A stretch of 64,000 nucleotides of DNA from Caulobacter sp. 602-1 (lineage in GTDB: Bacteria; Pseudomonadota; Alphaproteobacteria; Caulobacterales; Caulobacteraceae): contig NZ_RRYI01000001.1 of the NCBI RefSeq assembly GCF_003931565.1, forward strand, positions 124,001 to 188,000, in the 5' to 3' direction. Positions 54,789-62,937 of this stretch are shown one piece after another. Position 1 is the first letter of the stretch. The number at the start of each line of letters is the position of its first letter. The notes beneath the pieces are model-generated. The model searched no databases. It saw only the letters and a list, made by a program, of their open reading frames with translations, and was not told the DNA's origin. The position numbers and the translations under genes are program-made.

Positions 54789-55211
54789 ATGAAGCGCCTG
54801 AAGACTCTCGCCCTATTGGCCCTGGCGACAGCCACCGTGGCCGCGACGCCCGTCCTGGCCCAGCGCCATGACCGCGACAACAACCCGCCCGGCCCGCGCG
54901 GCGGCCCTGGCACCAACTGGGAGAACCCGCCCGGCTGGCGTGGCGGTCCGGGGGCCTCGCCCGACCGCCGCTACTACCGCTGGCACGGCAAGCGCGTCGA
55001 ATTCCGCTATCGCAACGGCTACTACTACAACCGCGCCTATGGCTACTATCACCCGCGTTACGGGTGGTGGAATCAGGCGGCCCGGTGCTGGCTGGACAAC
55101 GACAACAACCCGCCCGGCCCGCGCGGCGGCCCTGGCACCAACTGGGAGAACCCGCCCGGCTGGCGCGGTGGTCCAGGCGCCTCGCCCGACCGCTTCGGCC
55201 GCTGCCGCTAG
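54789..55211 (+). CDS. Secreted protein with a 31-residue internal duplication
   Basis: A 140-residue exported protein. Signal ends near residue 25 (TATVAATPVLAQ). Two almost identical 31-residue units (about 30-60 and 105-135), DNNPPGPRGGPGTNWENPPG with WRGGPGASPDR after, flank a central tyrosine-rich stretch (YYRWHGKRVEFRYRNGYYYNRAYGYYHPRYGWW). The DNA units are 93 bp with four differences. The rich proline, glycine and tyrosine composition suggests an envelope or matrix protein. Ribosome site AAGGAG precedes the start. No family is recognised. Confidence 0.8.
   Translation: MKRLKTLALLALATATVAATPVLAQRHDRDNNPPGPRGGPGTNWENPPGWRGGPGASPDRRYYRWHGKRVEFRYRNGYYYNRAYGYYHPRYGWWNQAARCWLDNDNNPPGPRGGPGTNWENPPGWRGGPGASPDRFGRCR
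54876..54968 (+). repeat. 93-bp direct repeat, unit 1
   Basis: First copy, beginning GACAACAACCCGCCC and ending CGCCCGACCGC, inside the secreted protein gene. It differs from unit 2 at four positions, three of which are synonymous or nearly so. Unit 2 is at 55101-55193. Confidence 0.9.
55101..55193 (+). repeat. 93-bp direct repeat, unit 2
   Basis: Second copy of the 93-bp repeat, 225 bases after the first in the same reading frame (225 is a multiple of three), so each unit is read as the same peptide. Recent duplication or gene conversion is implied by the near identity. Confidence 0.9.
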
Positions 55212-56009
55212 CTAGGTTAGCCAGGCCGGCCGGTCAACGCGCACCGGCCGGCCGTCCGCCGTCAGGTCCGCGCCCTCGATGCGGTCTAGGCGCAGCAAGG
55301 CCATGGCCCGCCCGTCGCCGCCGCTCAGCACCTCGCCCGCCCGAAGCTCGCCGGCCAGCACCTCGGTCCCGAAAGCCGGTGCGGGGCCGTCGAAGACGAT
55401 CGGCAACATGCGGTTCTTGATCACGCCGCGCCGCTTCATGCGGCTGGTCGTCTCCTGGCCGACGAAGCAGCCCTTCTTGAAGTCGATGCCCGCCATCAGG
55501 TCGAAGTCCGCTTCGATCGGATAGGTCGTCTCGCTGCCCCAGTCGGCGGGGCCGGGGACGCCGAGGGCAAGGCGATGGGCTTCGTACGCGTGCTCGTCGG
55601 TTGTCGAGGGGCGGTCGTCATAGGCGCGCGCCCCCAGGCCCGGGAGGCGTGGGTCGATATAGGGACCCGAGACGCCGTCGCCGAACACCGCCAGCACCGG
55701 CCGGTCGCTGGCCTCCAGCGTCACCTTGGCCCGCAGGCGGTACATCGTCAGGCGCTGCAGAATGGCGTCGCGGTGCTCGGCCGCCACGTCCAGCAGGGCG
55801 CCGTCGCCCATTCCTTCCGGGGTTCCGGCCACGAACAGGTCGTAGAGCAGCTTGCCTTGGGGCGTCAGCAGGCCGGAAAAGCGCAGCTCGCCCGGCGCGA
55901 GCGTCTCGACGTCCTGGGTCAGCAGGCCTTGCAGGAAGCTTCTCCAGTCCGGGCCGGAGACGGCGATGACGGCGCGGGAAGCGAGGCGGGCGACATTAAG
56001 CGAGCTCAT
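55212..56009 (-). CDS. ygfZ: Folate-binding YgfZ family protein
   Basis: A 265-residue tetrahydrofolate-binding protein, distantly related to GcvT, which helps maintain iron-sulphur enzymes. The KGC signature lies in FKKGCFVGQETTSRMKRRG near 190. It begins MSSLNVARLASRAVIAVSGPDWRSFLQGLLTQDVETL; the ATG at 56009 is chosen over in-frame codons further upstream that lack family similarity. The stop lies against the end of the secreted repeat protein gene (55211). Confidence 0.93.
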   Translation of the reverse strand: MSSLNVARLASRAVIAVSGPDWRSFLQGLLTQDVETLAPGELRFSGLLTPQGKLLYDLFVAGTPEGMGDGALLDVAAEHRDAILQRLTMYRLRAKVTLEASDRPVLAVFGDGVSGPYIDPRLPGLGARAYDDRPSTTDEHAYEAHRLALGVPGPADWGSETTYPIEADFDLMAGIDFKKGCFVGQETTSRMKRRGVIKNRMLPIVFDGPAPAFGTEVLAGELRAGEVLSGGDGRAMALLRLDRIEGADLTADGRPVRVDRPAWLT

Positions 56010-56106
56010 CCCGCAGATGTGGCGCCGAGTCCGCACCAAAACCAGTCCCTGAAAACGGGGAAAGCTCAACCGTTAACGTGGGATGCGCCGACTCGCCGAC
56101 TGATCT

Positions 56107-57270
56107 ATGGATAGTCCGATGACACAGCGGGCCTTCCCGATTCTCTTCATCACGGCCACCCGCATCGGTGATGCGGTGCTTTCGTCCGGCCTGATCAAAT
56201 TTCTCGCCGACCAAGTCCCCAACGCCCGCTTCACGATCGTCGCCGGCCCGCTGGCCGCGCCGCTGTTCGCCCACGTGCCGGGCCTGGACCGCGTGATCGT
56301 CATGGAGAAAGGCAAGGGCAAGGGCCACTGGTTCAGGCTCTGGCGGCAGGTGCGCCACAAGAAGTGGGGCCTGGTCGTCGACCTGCGCGGCAGCGCCACG
56401 GCCCTCTTCCTGCGCCGCGACAAGCGGGCGATCTGGAAGAAGCTGCCCGGCGAGGTGACGCACAAGGTGCTCGACGCCGCCCGCACCCTGAAACTGGAAG
56501 GCGACCCGCCTGCGCCGCACCTCTACATCACCCCCGACGTCCAGGCCCTGGCGGACGACCTGCTGGGCCTGAACGGAACGCGGGACGAGGGGCCGATCCT
56601 GGCGGTGGGGCCGGCCGCGAACTGGGTCGGCAAGGTCTGGCCGATCGAGCGCTTCACCCAGACGGCCGCCCAGTTGCTGGACAAGGACGGCCCGATGGCC
56701 GGGGGACGTCTGCTGATCCTGGGCGGCCCCGAGGACACCCGCATGGTCGAGGAGCTGCGCAGGGCCTCGACCCGCGGCCGCACCATCGACCTGACCGGCA
56801 AGGTGGATCTGCTGACCGCCTATGCCTGTCTGCGTCGGGCGCGCCTGTTCATCGGCAACGACTCGGGCCTGATGCACATCGCCGCCGCCGCCGGGACCCC
56901 GACCCTCGGCCTGTTCGGACCCTCGGACGAGCGCCGCTACGCCCCCTGGGGCGACAAGGCCGTGGCCGTGCGCGGTCCCCGGACTTTCGACCAGTTCCGG
57001 GCCGTCGACCCCGACCTCTCGCAGGCCATTCGCCACATGAGCGACCTGCCGGTGGCCACGGTGGTCCGCGAGGCCAAGGCCCTGCTGATCCGCACCGCAC
57101 CCGCCGCCGAGACGTCGCCACGGACGGCGGCGGTCGAGGATGCGAACGCGGCGGACGCCGCCGGCGCCGAGATCGCGCCGCCGGTGGAGGAGTCCGCGCC
57201 CGAAGCCGTCGACGCCGTGGTCGAGGAAGTTCCGGCCGAAGAGCGCATGACCGAGCGCGACGCCAGCTAG
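56107..57270 (+). CDS. Glycosyltransferase family 9 (heptosyltransferase-like)
   Basis: A 387-residue GT-B fold transferase. N-terminal ITATRIGDAVLSSGLIKFLADQ, and the C-terminal sugar-nucleotide block FIGNDSGLMHIAAAAGTPTLGLFGPSDERRYAPWG at about 250-284, characteristic of ADP-heptose:LPS heptosyltransferases. A long alanine/glutamate tail, about 340-387, is unusual. It probably adds a sugar to lipopolysaccharide or another surface glycan. The start has no strong ribosome site; an ATG four codons later is possible. Confidence 0.9.
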   Translation: MDSPMTQRAFPILFITATRIGDAVLSSGLIKFLADQVPNARFTIVAGPLAAPLFAHVPGLDRVIVMEKGKGKGHWFRLWRQVRHKKWGLVVDLRGSATALFLRRDKRAIWKKLPGEVTHKVLDAARTLKLEGDPPAPHLYITPDVQALADDLLGLNGTRDEGPILAVGPAANWVGKVWPIERFTQTAAQLLDKDGPMAGGRLLILGGPEDTRMVEELRRASTRGRTIDLTGKVDLLTAYACLRRARLFIGNDSGLMHIAAAAGTPTLGLFGPSDERRYAPWGDKAVAVRGPRTFDQFRAVDPDLSQAIRHMSDLPVATVVREAKALLIRTAPAAETSPRTAAVEDANAADAAGAEIAPPVEESAPEAVDAVVEEVPAEERMTERDAS

Positions 57271-57334
57271 TTTCGGTTGCCTCGCGCGCGAGCCAGTCCT
57301 ACGACCGCCTCGACCCATCGCCAGGAGCCCTGCC

Positions 57335-58669
57335 ATGACCCAGACCTTCGACCTGATCGTGCGGGGCGGCGAAGTGGTGAACCACGCGGGACGCGGGATC
57401 ACCGACATCGGCGTCCGAGGCGGCAAGATCGTCGCCATCGGCGACCTCTCCCACGCCTCGGCCGACGAGGTGTTCGACGCTAAGGGCCTGACCGTCCTGC
57501 CGGGCGTTATCGACAGTCAGGTCCACTTCCGCGAGCCTGGCCTGGAGTGGAAGGAAGATCTCGAAACCGGCTCGCGCGGCGCGGCCCTGGGCGGCGTGGT
57601 CGCCGTCTTCGAGATGCCCAACACCGAGCCGACCACCACGGACCCGGACGCCCTGGCCGACAAGCTGGCCCGCGCCAAGAACCGGATGCACACCGACCAC
57701 GCCTTCTATGTCGGCGGCACGCACGAGAACGCCAATTTCCTGGGCGAGCTGGAGCGCCTGCCGGGCTGTTGCGGCATCAAGGTGTTCATGGGCGCGTCGA
57801 CGGGCTCGCTGCTGGTGCAGGACGACGAGGGCGTCGAGAACGTGCTGCGCCACGTCAACCGCCGCGCGGCCTTCCACTCCGAGGACGAGTACCGTCTGGC
57901 CGACCGGCGCCACCTGGCCCGTCCCGGCGACTGGACCAGCCATCCCGAGGTGCGCGACGCTCAGGCCGCCCTGCAGTCGACCCACCGCCTGGTCCGCATC
58001 GCCAAGTCCCTGGGCAAGCGCATCCACGTGCTGCACGTGACCACCAAGGAAGAGATCGACTTCCTGGCCCAGAACAAGGATGTCGCCAGCGTCGAGGTCA
58101 CGCCTCAGCACCTGACCCTGGTGGCGCCGGAGGCCTATGAGCGGCTGAAGGGCTTCGCCCAGATGAACCCGCCGATCCGCTCGGCCGACCACGTGGCCGG
58201 CGTCTGGCGCGGGATCGAGGCGGGCATCGCCGACGTGCTGGGCTCCGACCACGCCCCCCATACCCGCGAGGAAAAGGCCCGACCCTATCCGGCCTCGCCG
58301 TCGGGCATGCCGGGCGTCCAGACCCTGGTGCCGGTCATGCTGACCCACGTGGTCGACGGAAAGCTCAGCCTGGAACGCTTCGTCGACCTGACCAGCCATG
58401 GCGTCAACCGCGTGTTCGGCCTGGCTGACAAGGGCCGCATCGCCGAGGGCTTCGACGCCGACTTCACCATCGTCGACATGAAGGCCCGCCGTGTCATCAC
58501 GCACGAGCAGATGGCCAACCGCGCCGGCTGGACTCCGTTCGACGGCTTCGAGGCCAAGGCCTGGCCGATGGCGACCATCGTGCGCGGCGTCGTGGTCATG
58601 CGCGACGACGAGATCGTCGCGGCGGGCAAGGGCGAGCCGGTGCGGTTCCTGGAGACGCTGGCTGGCTAG
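57335..58669 (+). CDS. Dihydroorotase-family amidohydrolase (COG0044)
   Basis: A 444-residue cyclic amidohydrolase of the dihydroorotase/allantoinase group. Seen: PGVIDSQVHFREPGLEWKEDLETGSRGAALGG (residues 57-89), then IKVFMGASTGS, HSEDEYRL, IHVLHVTTKEE, and GSDHAPHTREEKARPYPASPSGMPG. The first metal motif, usually H-x-H in HVHFREPG, reads Q62-V-H64, so one expected ligand is glutamine. It is nonetheless a common variant in this group. It is annotated as dihydroorotase in related genomes; pyrimidine synthesis role is likely but not proven by neighbours. AGGAG precedes the start. Confidence 0.85.
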   Translation: MTQTFDLIVRGGEVVNHAGRGITDIGVRGGKIVAIGDLSHASADEVFDAKGLTVLPGVIDSQVHFREPGLEWKEDLETGSRGAALGGVVAVFEMPNTEPTTTDPDALADKLARAKNRMHTDHAFYVGGTHENANFLGELERLPGCCGIKVFMGASTGSLLVQDDEGVENVLRHVNRRAAFHSEDEYRLADRRHLARPGDWTSHPEVRDAQAALQSTHRLVRIAKSLGKRIHVLHVTTKEEIDFLAQNKDVASVEVTPQHLTLVAPEAYERLKGFAQMNPPIRSADHVAGVWRGIEAGIADVLGSDHAPHTREEKARPYPASPSGMPGVQTLVPVMLTHVVDGKLSLERFVDLTSHGVNRVFGLADKGRIAEGFDADFTIVDMKARRVITHEQMANRAGWTPFDGFEAKAWPMATIVRGVVVMRDDEIVAAGKGEPVRFLETLAG

Positions 58670-59898
58670 AGTTCGGTCCGTCTACGGATTAACCATAGTC
58701 GCTCGGCGGCGCCGGGCGCCATGGCGATCGCCCGATCGTAGGCCGCCAGCGCCTCGTCCGGGCGGCCAAGCCGCGCCAGAAGGTCGGCTTGCACGGCGTG
58801 GAACGGCTGGAAGTCGTCCAGCCGCGCGGCGTCCAGCTTCTTGATCTCGGCCAGGCCCGCCGCCGGTCCAGCGACCTCCGCCAGCACCACGGCCCGGTTC
58901 AGCCTGACGAACGGATCTTCCCGCCAGTCCAGCAGCAGGTCGTACAGCGCCAGGGCCGCCGACCACGGCGGCGGCTCGGCCAGCGAGCGACGCGCGCACC
59001 AGACGCCGTGCAGCGCCGCCCGCAGCTGGCGTGGCCCCGGCCTGTTCAGCCGCGCGGCCGCCCGCAGCAGGGCCTCGCCCTCGGCGATCAGGGGCCGGCT
59101 CCACAGCCTCGGATCCTGCTCCGACAGCGGAACCATCGCCCCTTCCGCATCCAGTCGCGCCGGTCGCCGCGCCTCGGCGAAGCGGACCAGGGCGGCGAAG
59201 GCCAGGCATTCCGGCTCGTTCGGCAGCAGCTCGGCCAAGACCGCCGTCAGGTCCAGCATCTCGCGGGCGTAGCCGGCGTGGGTCCCGGTCCCGGCGGCGT
59301 CCTCGTGGGCGCGGGCATAGGCGACCTCCAGGGTCGACAGTACGGCCGCCAGGCGCTCGGGCCAGGCGTCGGGACCGGGGACCTCGAACGACACGCCCGC
59401 CTCGGCGATCTTTTTCTTGGCCCGGGTCAGGCGCTGGAACAGGGCCGGCTCGGCGATCAGGAAGGCGCGGGCGATCTCCCGCGCCGACAGACCGCAGACC
59501 AGCCGCAAGGTCAGCGCTGCGCGGGCCTCGGGCGCGACGGCCGGGTGGCAACAGACGAAGATCAGCCTCAGCCGCTCGTCGGGGATCAGTCGCGCGTCCG
59601 AAGCTAGAACGTCCTCGGCCGTGGCCTCGGGGGCGGGAGCCTCTGGCGTGAGCCGGCGACGAACGGTTCGTCTACGGATCATATCCAGCGCACACCGGCG
59701 CGCCGTGACGTAGAGCCAGGCGGCCGGGTCCAGGGGAAGAGCCGTCGGCCAGATGGCGGCGGCCCGCGCGCAGGCCTCGGCGAAGGCCTCCTCGGCAAGG
59801 TCCAGGTCGCGGAAGGTCGCGGCCAGGGCGGCGACGATGCGCCCCCCGGCCTCCCGCGCGGCCCCTTCGAGAGCCGTTCCGGGATCGAGCGTTTTCAA
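58666..59898 (-). CDS. ECF sigma factor of the ECF42 group with C-terminal TPR-like extension
   Basis: A 410-residue extracytoplasmic-function sigma factor. The N-terminal region 2 (LDLAEEAFAEACARAAAIWPTALPLDPAAWLYVTARRCALDMIRRR) and region 4 (LRLIFVCCHPAVAPEARAALTLRLVCGLSAREIARAFLIAEPALFQRLTRAKKKI) are intact, with no region 3. A C-terminal extension of about 220 residues is helical and ends with a TPR-like pattern (ALAAYDRAIAMAP). That layout is the ECF42 group, which has no anti-sigma factor and is encoded beside DGPF proteins. Start TTG at 59898 overlaps the partner's stop by four bases. Stop overlaps the dihydroorotase end. Confidence 0.93.
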   Translation of the reverse strand: MKTLDPGTALEGAAREAGGRIVAALAATFRDLDLAEEAFAEACARAAAIWPTALPLDPAAWLYVTARRCALDMIRRRTVRRRLTPEAPAPEATAEDVLASDARLIPDERLRLIFVCCHPAVAPEARAALTLRLVCGLSAREIARAFLIAEPALFQRLTRAKKKIAEAGVSFEVPGPDAWPERLAAVLSTLEVAYARAHEDAAGTGTHAGYAREMLDLTAVLAELLPNEPECLAFAALVRFAEARRPARLDAEGAMVPLSEQDPRLWSRPLIAEGEALLRAAARLNRPGPRQLRAALHGVWCARRSLAEPPPWSAALALYDLLLDWREDPFVRLNRAVVLAEVAGPAAGLAEIKKLDAARLDDFQPFHAVQADLLARLGRPDEALAAYDRAIAMAPGAAERLWLIRRRTEL

Positions 59899-60245
59899 TC
59901 TTCGTCGATGACGGGGCGGACCTCGACCGCGCCGTCGCCAGCCAGCGGGATCCGCTTGGCGATGGCCAGCGCCGCGTCCAGGTCAGGAACCTCGACCAGG
60001 TAGAAGCCGCCCAACTGCTCGCGCGCCTCGGCGTAGGGGCCATCGTGCAGGGCGTGCTGGCCGCCGGTCTTGCGCACCGTGGTGGCCGTGTCGACCGTCT
60101 TCAGACCCGAACCGCCCTGCAGGACGCCCGCGGCCGCCAACTCGCCGGCCAGGGCCTGGTGGGCGGCGATGATGTCGTCCATCGCCCGGCCGTCGCCCGC
60201 GCGGTAGAGGTCTTCGTTCTCATAGATCAGCAGGGCGTATCGCAT
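59895..60245 (-). CDS. YCII/DGPF domain protein, ECF42 partner
   Basis: A 116-residue protein of the YCII-related family. Signature LHDGPYAEAREQLGGFYLVEVPDLDAALAIAKRIP, near 67-100, is the DGPF type, with the variant DGPY. It begins MRYALLIYENEDLY. DGPF proteins are co-encoded with ECF42 sigma factors and belong to their regulon; their biochemical role is not established. The start at 60245 is the family start; upstream codons to 60389 are not conserved. A promoter of ECF42 form lies 49 bases upstream. Confidence 0.92.
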   Translation of the reverse strand: MRYALLIYENEDLYRAGDGRAMDDIIAAHQALAGELAAAGVLQGGSGLKTVDTATTVRKTGGQHALHDGPYAEAREQLGGFYLVEVPDLDAALAIAKRIPLAGDGAVEVRPVIDED

Positions 60246-60293
60246 CGTTCGTCTCCCATGAGCGCGCGGCCATCGCGACGCTTGGACCTGAGA

Positions 60294-60320
60294 GACGCGC
60301 CGGCTCGGGGGGATTCGACA
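60294..60320 (-). promoter_or_regulatory. ECF42-type promoter
   Basis: On the minus strand TGTCGAA (60320-60314) and, after a 16-base spacer, CGTC (60297-60294). This matches the ECF42 pattern of a TGTCGA -35 element and a CGTC-type -10 element. It precedes the DGPF gene and the sigma factor, so the module is autoregulated. Confidence 0.75.
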
Positions 60321-60397
60321 GCGGGCGACGAAAAATGTCGAGAGGGACGCCGCGGCGGCCATATTGAACCGCGCCGGGGGCGGTCGCATAACAGGGC

Positions 60398-62209
60398 ATG
60401 GACGGATCAGCCCTCACCACCGCCCCCTTCCGCGACGCCCGCTACGCGACCCGCGCGCTGGAGGTCGAGCGCGTCCATGGGGGCGAGACGCTGATCCTGC
60501 GCAATCCGATGCCCTATTCGGACGCGGTGCGGACGACGACCGAGCCGCTGGCGCGCTGGGCGGCCGAGGCGCCGGACCGGGTCTGGCTGGCGGAGCGGGA
60601 CGGCGACGGCTGGCGAAAGGTGAGCTACGGCGAGGCCCAGGCCAAAGTCGCGGCCCTGGCCGGCGGGCTCGCGGGCCTTGGCCTGTCGCGCGGCCGGCCG
60701 CTGCTGATCCTGGCCCGCAACGGGATCGACCACGCCTTGATCGCCTACGCCGCCATGAGCCTGGGCGCCCCCGCCGCGCCGGTCTCGCCGCAGTACGGGC
60801 TGAGGGGCGCGGACCTGACCCGGCTGCGACACGCCGTCGAACGGTTGAAGCCGGCGGCTGTCTATGCCGACGACGCCGAGACCTTCGGCGACGCCCTGGC
60901 CGCGCCGTTCCTGGCCGGCCTGCCGGTCGTGGTCAGTCGCCATGCGCGGCCGGGCGACGTGGCGTTCGACGACCTGCTGGACAGCGCGCCGGTCAAGCCG
61001 GTCGCGCAGCCCGACGACATCGCCAAGCTGCTGCTGACTTCCGGCTCCACGGGACGGCCCAAGGCGGTGGTCTGCACCCACGCCAACATCGCGCTGAACG
61101 CCGCCCAGATCGAAGCCTGCTACGCCGATCCCGAGCCGCCGGTGCTGGTCAATTCCGCGCCCTGGAGCCACAGCCTGGGGGCGAACGCCATCCTGCACAT
61201 GGTGCTGCACAGGGGCGGGACGCTTTATATCGACGCCGGCCAGCCCGCGCCCGGACGCTTCGCCGAGACGGTGCGGAACCTTGGCGAGGTGGCGACGACC
61301 TATCACAACATGGTCCCGGCTGGCTGGGGGCTGTTTGTCGGCGAGCTGGAGCGCGACGAGGCCCTGGCCGCGAAGTTCTTCGAGAAGGTGCGGGTGTTGC
61401 AATATGGCGGGGCCTCGATGGCCCAGTCGATCCTCGACCGCGTCCAGGCGGTGGCGGTGAAGACCGTCGGAGAGCGGATCACCTTCGCGGCCGGCTATGG
61501 GGCGACGGAGACCGGGCCGACGGCCTGCAACATCCACTGGCTGAACGCCCGCTCGGGCATGGTCGGCCTGCCGACGCCGGGCACGGCTGTGAAGCTGGTC
61601 CCGGCCCCAGGAACGAAGGATGGCGACGGCGGCAAGTTCGAGATCCGGGTGAAGGGGCCGCAGGTCTCGCCGGGCTATCTGGACCAGCCGGAAGCCACCG
61701 CCCAGGCTTTCGACGAGGACGGCTTCTACCGCCTGGGCGACGCGGCGCGTCTGGCCGATCCGGAGGATCCGACGGCAGGCCTCGTCTTCGACGGGCGGCT
61801 GGTCGAGAACTTCAAGCTGGCCAGCGGCACCTTCGTGGCGGCCGGCGCCCTGCGGGTGGCGGCGGTGTCGGCGATCGGCGGCGTGGTCTCCGACGCGGTG
61901 GTCTGCGGCGAGGGCCAGGACGGCGTCGGCCTGATGCTGTTCCTGGACGCCAAGGCCTGCGAGCGGCTGGGGGACGCGGTGGCCGTCCGGGCGGCGATCG
62001 TCGAGGGCCTGTCGCGGATGAACGCGGCGGCCAAGGGCGGCGGCGGCAGGATCGCCCGCGCCCTGATCCTGGAGGGCGCCCCCGACGCGGCCAGCGGCGA
62101 GCTGACCGACAAGGGCTATATCAACCAGGCCCTGGCGCGGGACCGGCGTCCGAAGGAACTGGAGCGGCTGTTCGCGGCGACGCCGGATGAAGAGATTCTA
62201 GTTCTCTAA
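60398..62209 (+). CDS. fcs: Feruloyl-CoA synthase (AMP-dependent acyl-CoA ligase)
   Basis: A 603-residue adenylate-forming ligase. The ATP motif is LLLTSGSTGRPKAVV near 213, the second block AAGYGATETGPTACN near 365, and YRLGDAARLADPEDP near 443 and the substrate lysine region FKLASGT near 470. It aligns best with feruloyl-CoA synthases, with the characteristic MVPAGWGLF and SPGYLDQPEATAQAFDEDGFYRLGDA segments. Activates ferulate or other hydroxycinnamates with CoA and ATP. The 3' end overlaps the convergent YhhN gene by 89 bases. Confidence 0.88.
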   Translation: MDGSALTTAPFRDARYATRALEVERVHGGETLILRNPMPYSDAVRTTTEPLARWAAEAPDRVWLAERDGDGWRKVSYGEAQAKVAALAGGLAGLGLSRGRPLLILARNGIDHALIAYAAMSLGAPAAPVSPQYGLRGADLTRLRHAVERLKPAAVYADDAETFGDALAAPFLAGLPVVVSRHARPGDVAFDDLLDSAPVKPVAQPDDIAKLLLTSGSTGRPKAVVCTHANIALNAAQIEACYADPEPPVLVNSAPWSHSLGANAILHMVLHRGGTLYIDAGQPAPGRFAETVRNLGEVATTYHNMVPAGWGLFVGELERDEALAAKFFEKVRVLQYGGASMAQSILDRVQAVAVKTVGERITFAAGYGATETGPTACNIHWLNARSGMVGLPTPGTAVKLVPAPGTKDGDGGKFEIRVKGPQVSPGYLDQPEATAQAFDEDGFYRLGDAARLADPEDPTAGLVFDGRLVENFKLASGTFVAAGALRVAAVSAIGGVVSDAVVCGEGQDGVGLMLFLDAKACERLGDAVAVRAAIVEGLSRMNAAAKGGGGRIARALILEGAPDAASGELTDKGYINQALARDRRPKELERLFAATPDEEILVL

Positions 62210-62822
62210 CCGCGCCCAGACAGATCAGCAGCTGGCCGAAATAATAGAGGCCCCAGACCGCCAGGCCCGTGGCCAGGTTGTCCGGCAGCGGCCCCAGGCG
62301 GCCGAAGATCAACAGGTCCGAAACGACGAACATCAAGGCGCCCAGGCCGACGGTCTTGAGCGGGAAACGGCTCATCAGCGCCGTGGCGGCCATCACCGCC
62401 AGGAACAGGCTGTAGAGCGCGATGCCCGGCGCGCCGGATCGATCATGCGGCAGCAGGAACGAGATCCCGACCACGACCGGTATCAGGGTCAACGGGAGCC
62501 AGGAACCTGGCTTGCGATGGCGCAGATAGAGGGCGCTGGCCACCACATGGCCCAGCAGGAACGACAGCGCGCCGACCGTCAGCCCGTGGGTCTCCAGCAG
62601 CACGTCGCCGCCCGCGCCGAACGCCATGACTGCCGCCAGCAGCCAGCCGTCCGGCGATCTGGCCCGCAGCGCCGCGTGGACCGTCAGCAGCGCCACGCCG
62701 GCGCCCTTCCACGCCGTCTCGACGCCCGGCGGCAGGTCCAGCGCCCAGGTCGCCACATAGCTGACGCCGGCGATCACGGACGCGATCAGCGTCCACCGCG
62801 CGACCGCGCTCATCCCTTGCAT
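62121..62822 (-). CDS. YhhN family membrane protein (lysoplasmalogenase type)
   Basis: A 233-residue protein with about eight membrane helices and the YhhN pattern: FGAGGDVLLE near 69-78, SFLLGHVVASALYLRH, and FVVSDLLIFGRL near 165-176, with conserved aspartates as in TMEM86 lysoplasmalogenases. It may hydrolyse the vinyl-ether bond of lysoplasmalogens; bacterial role uncertain. C-terminal 20 residues are low complexity and lie over the antisense end of fcs. The start at 62822 follows GGGGGAAA at nine bases. Confidence 0.85.
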   Translation of the reverse strand: MQGMSAVARWTLIASVIAGVSYVATWALDLPPGVETAWKGAGVALLTVHAALRARSPDGWLLAAVMAFGAGGDVLLETHGLTVGALSFLLGHVVASALYLRHRKPGSWLPLTLIPVVVGISFLLPHDRSGAPGIALYSLFLAVMAATALMSRFPLKTVGLGALMFVVSDLLIFGRLGPLPDNLATGLAVWGLYYFGQLLICLGAVRELESLHPASPRTAAPVPSDAGPAPGPG

Positions 62823-62937
62823 CGAACGTTTCCCCCGTTTCGCCGATCAGACTGCAATGGCGACCGCCCTATGCGCAACCGGGTTGGCCTGCCTGCCGAA
62901 ATGTCGGAGACAGGAGGCCTAAAAAGCGGAGGAACGC

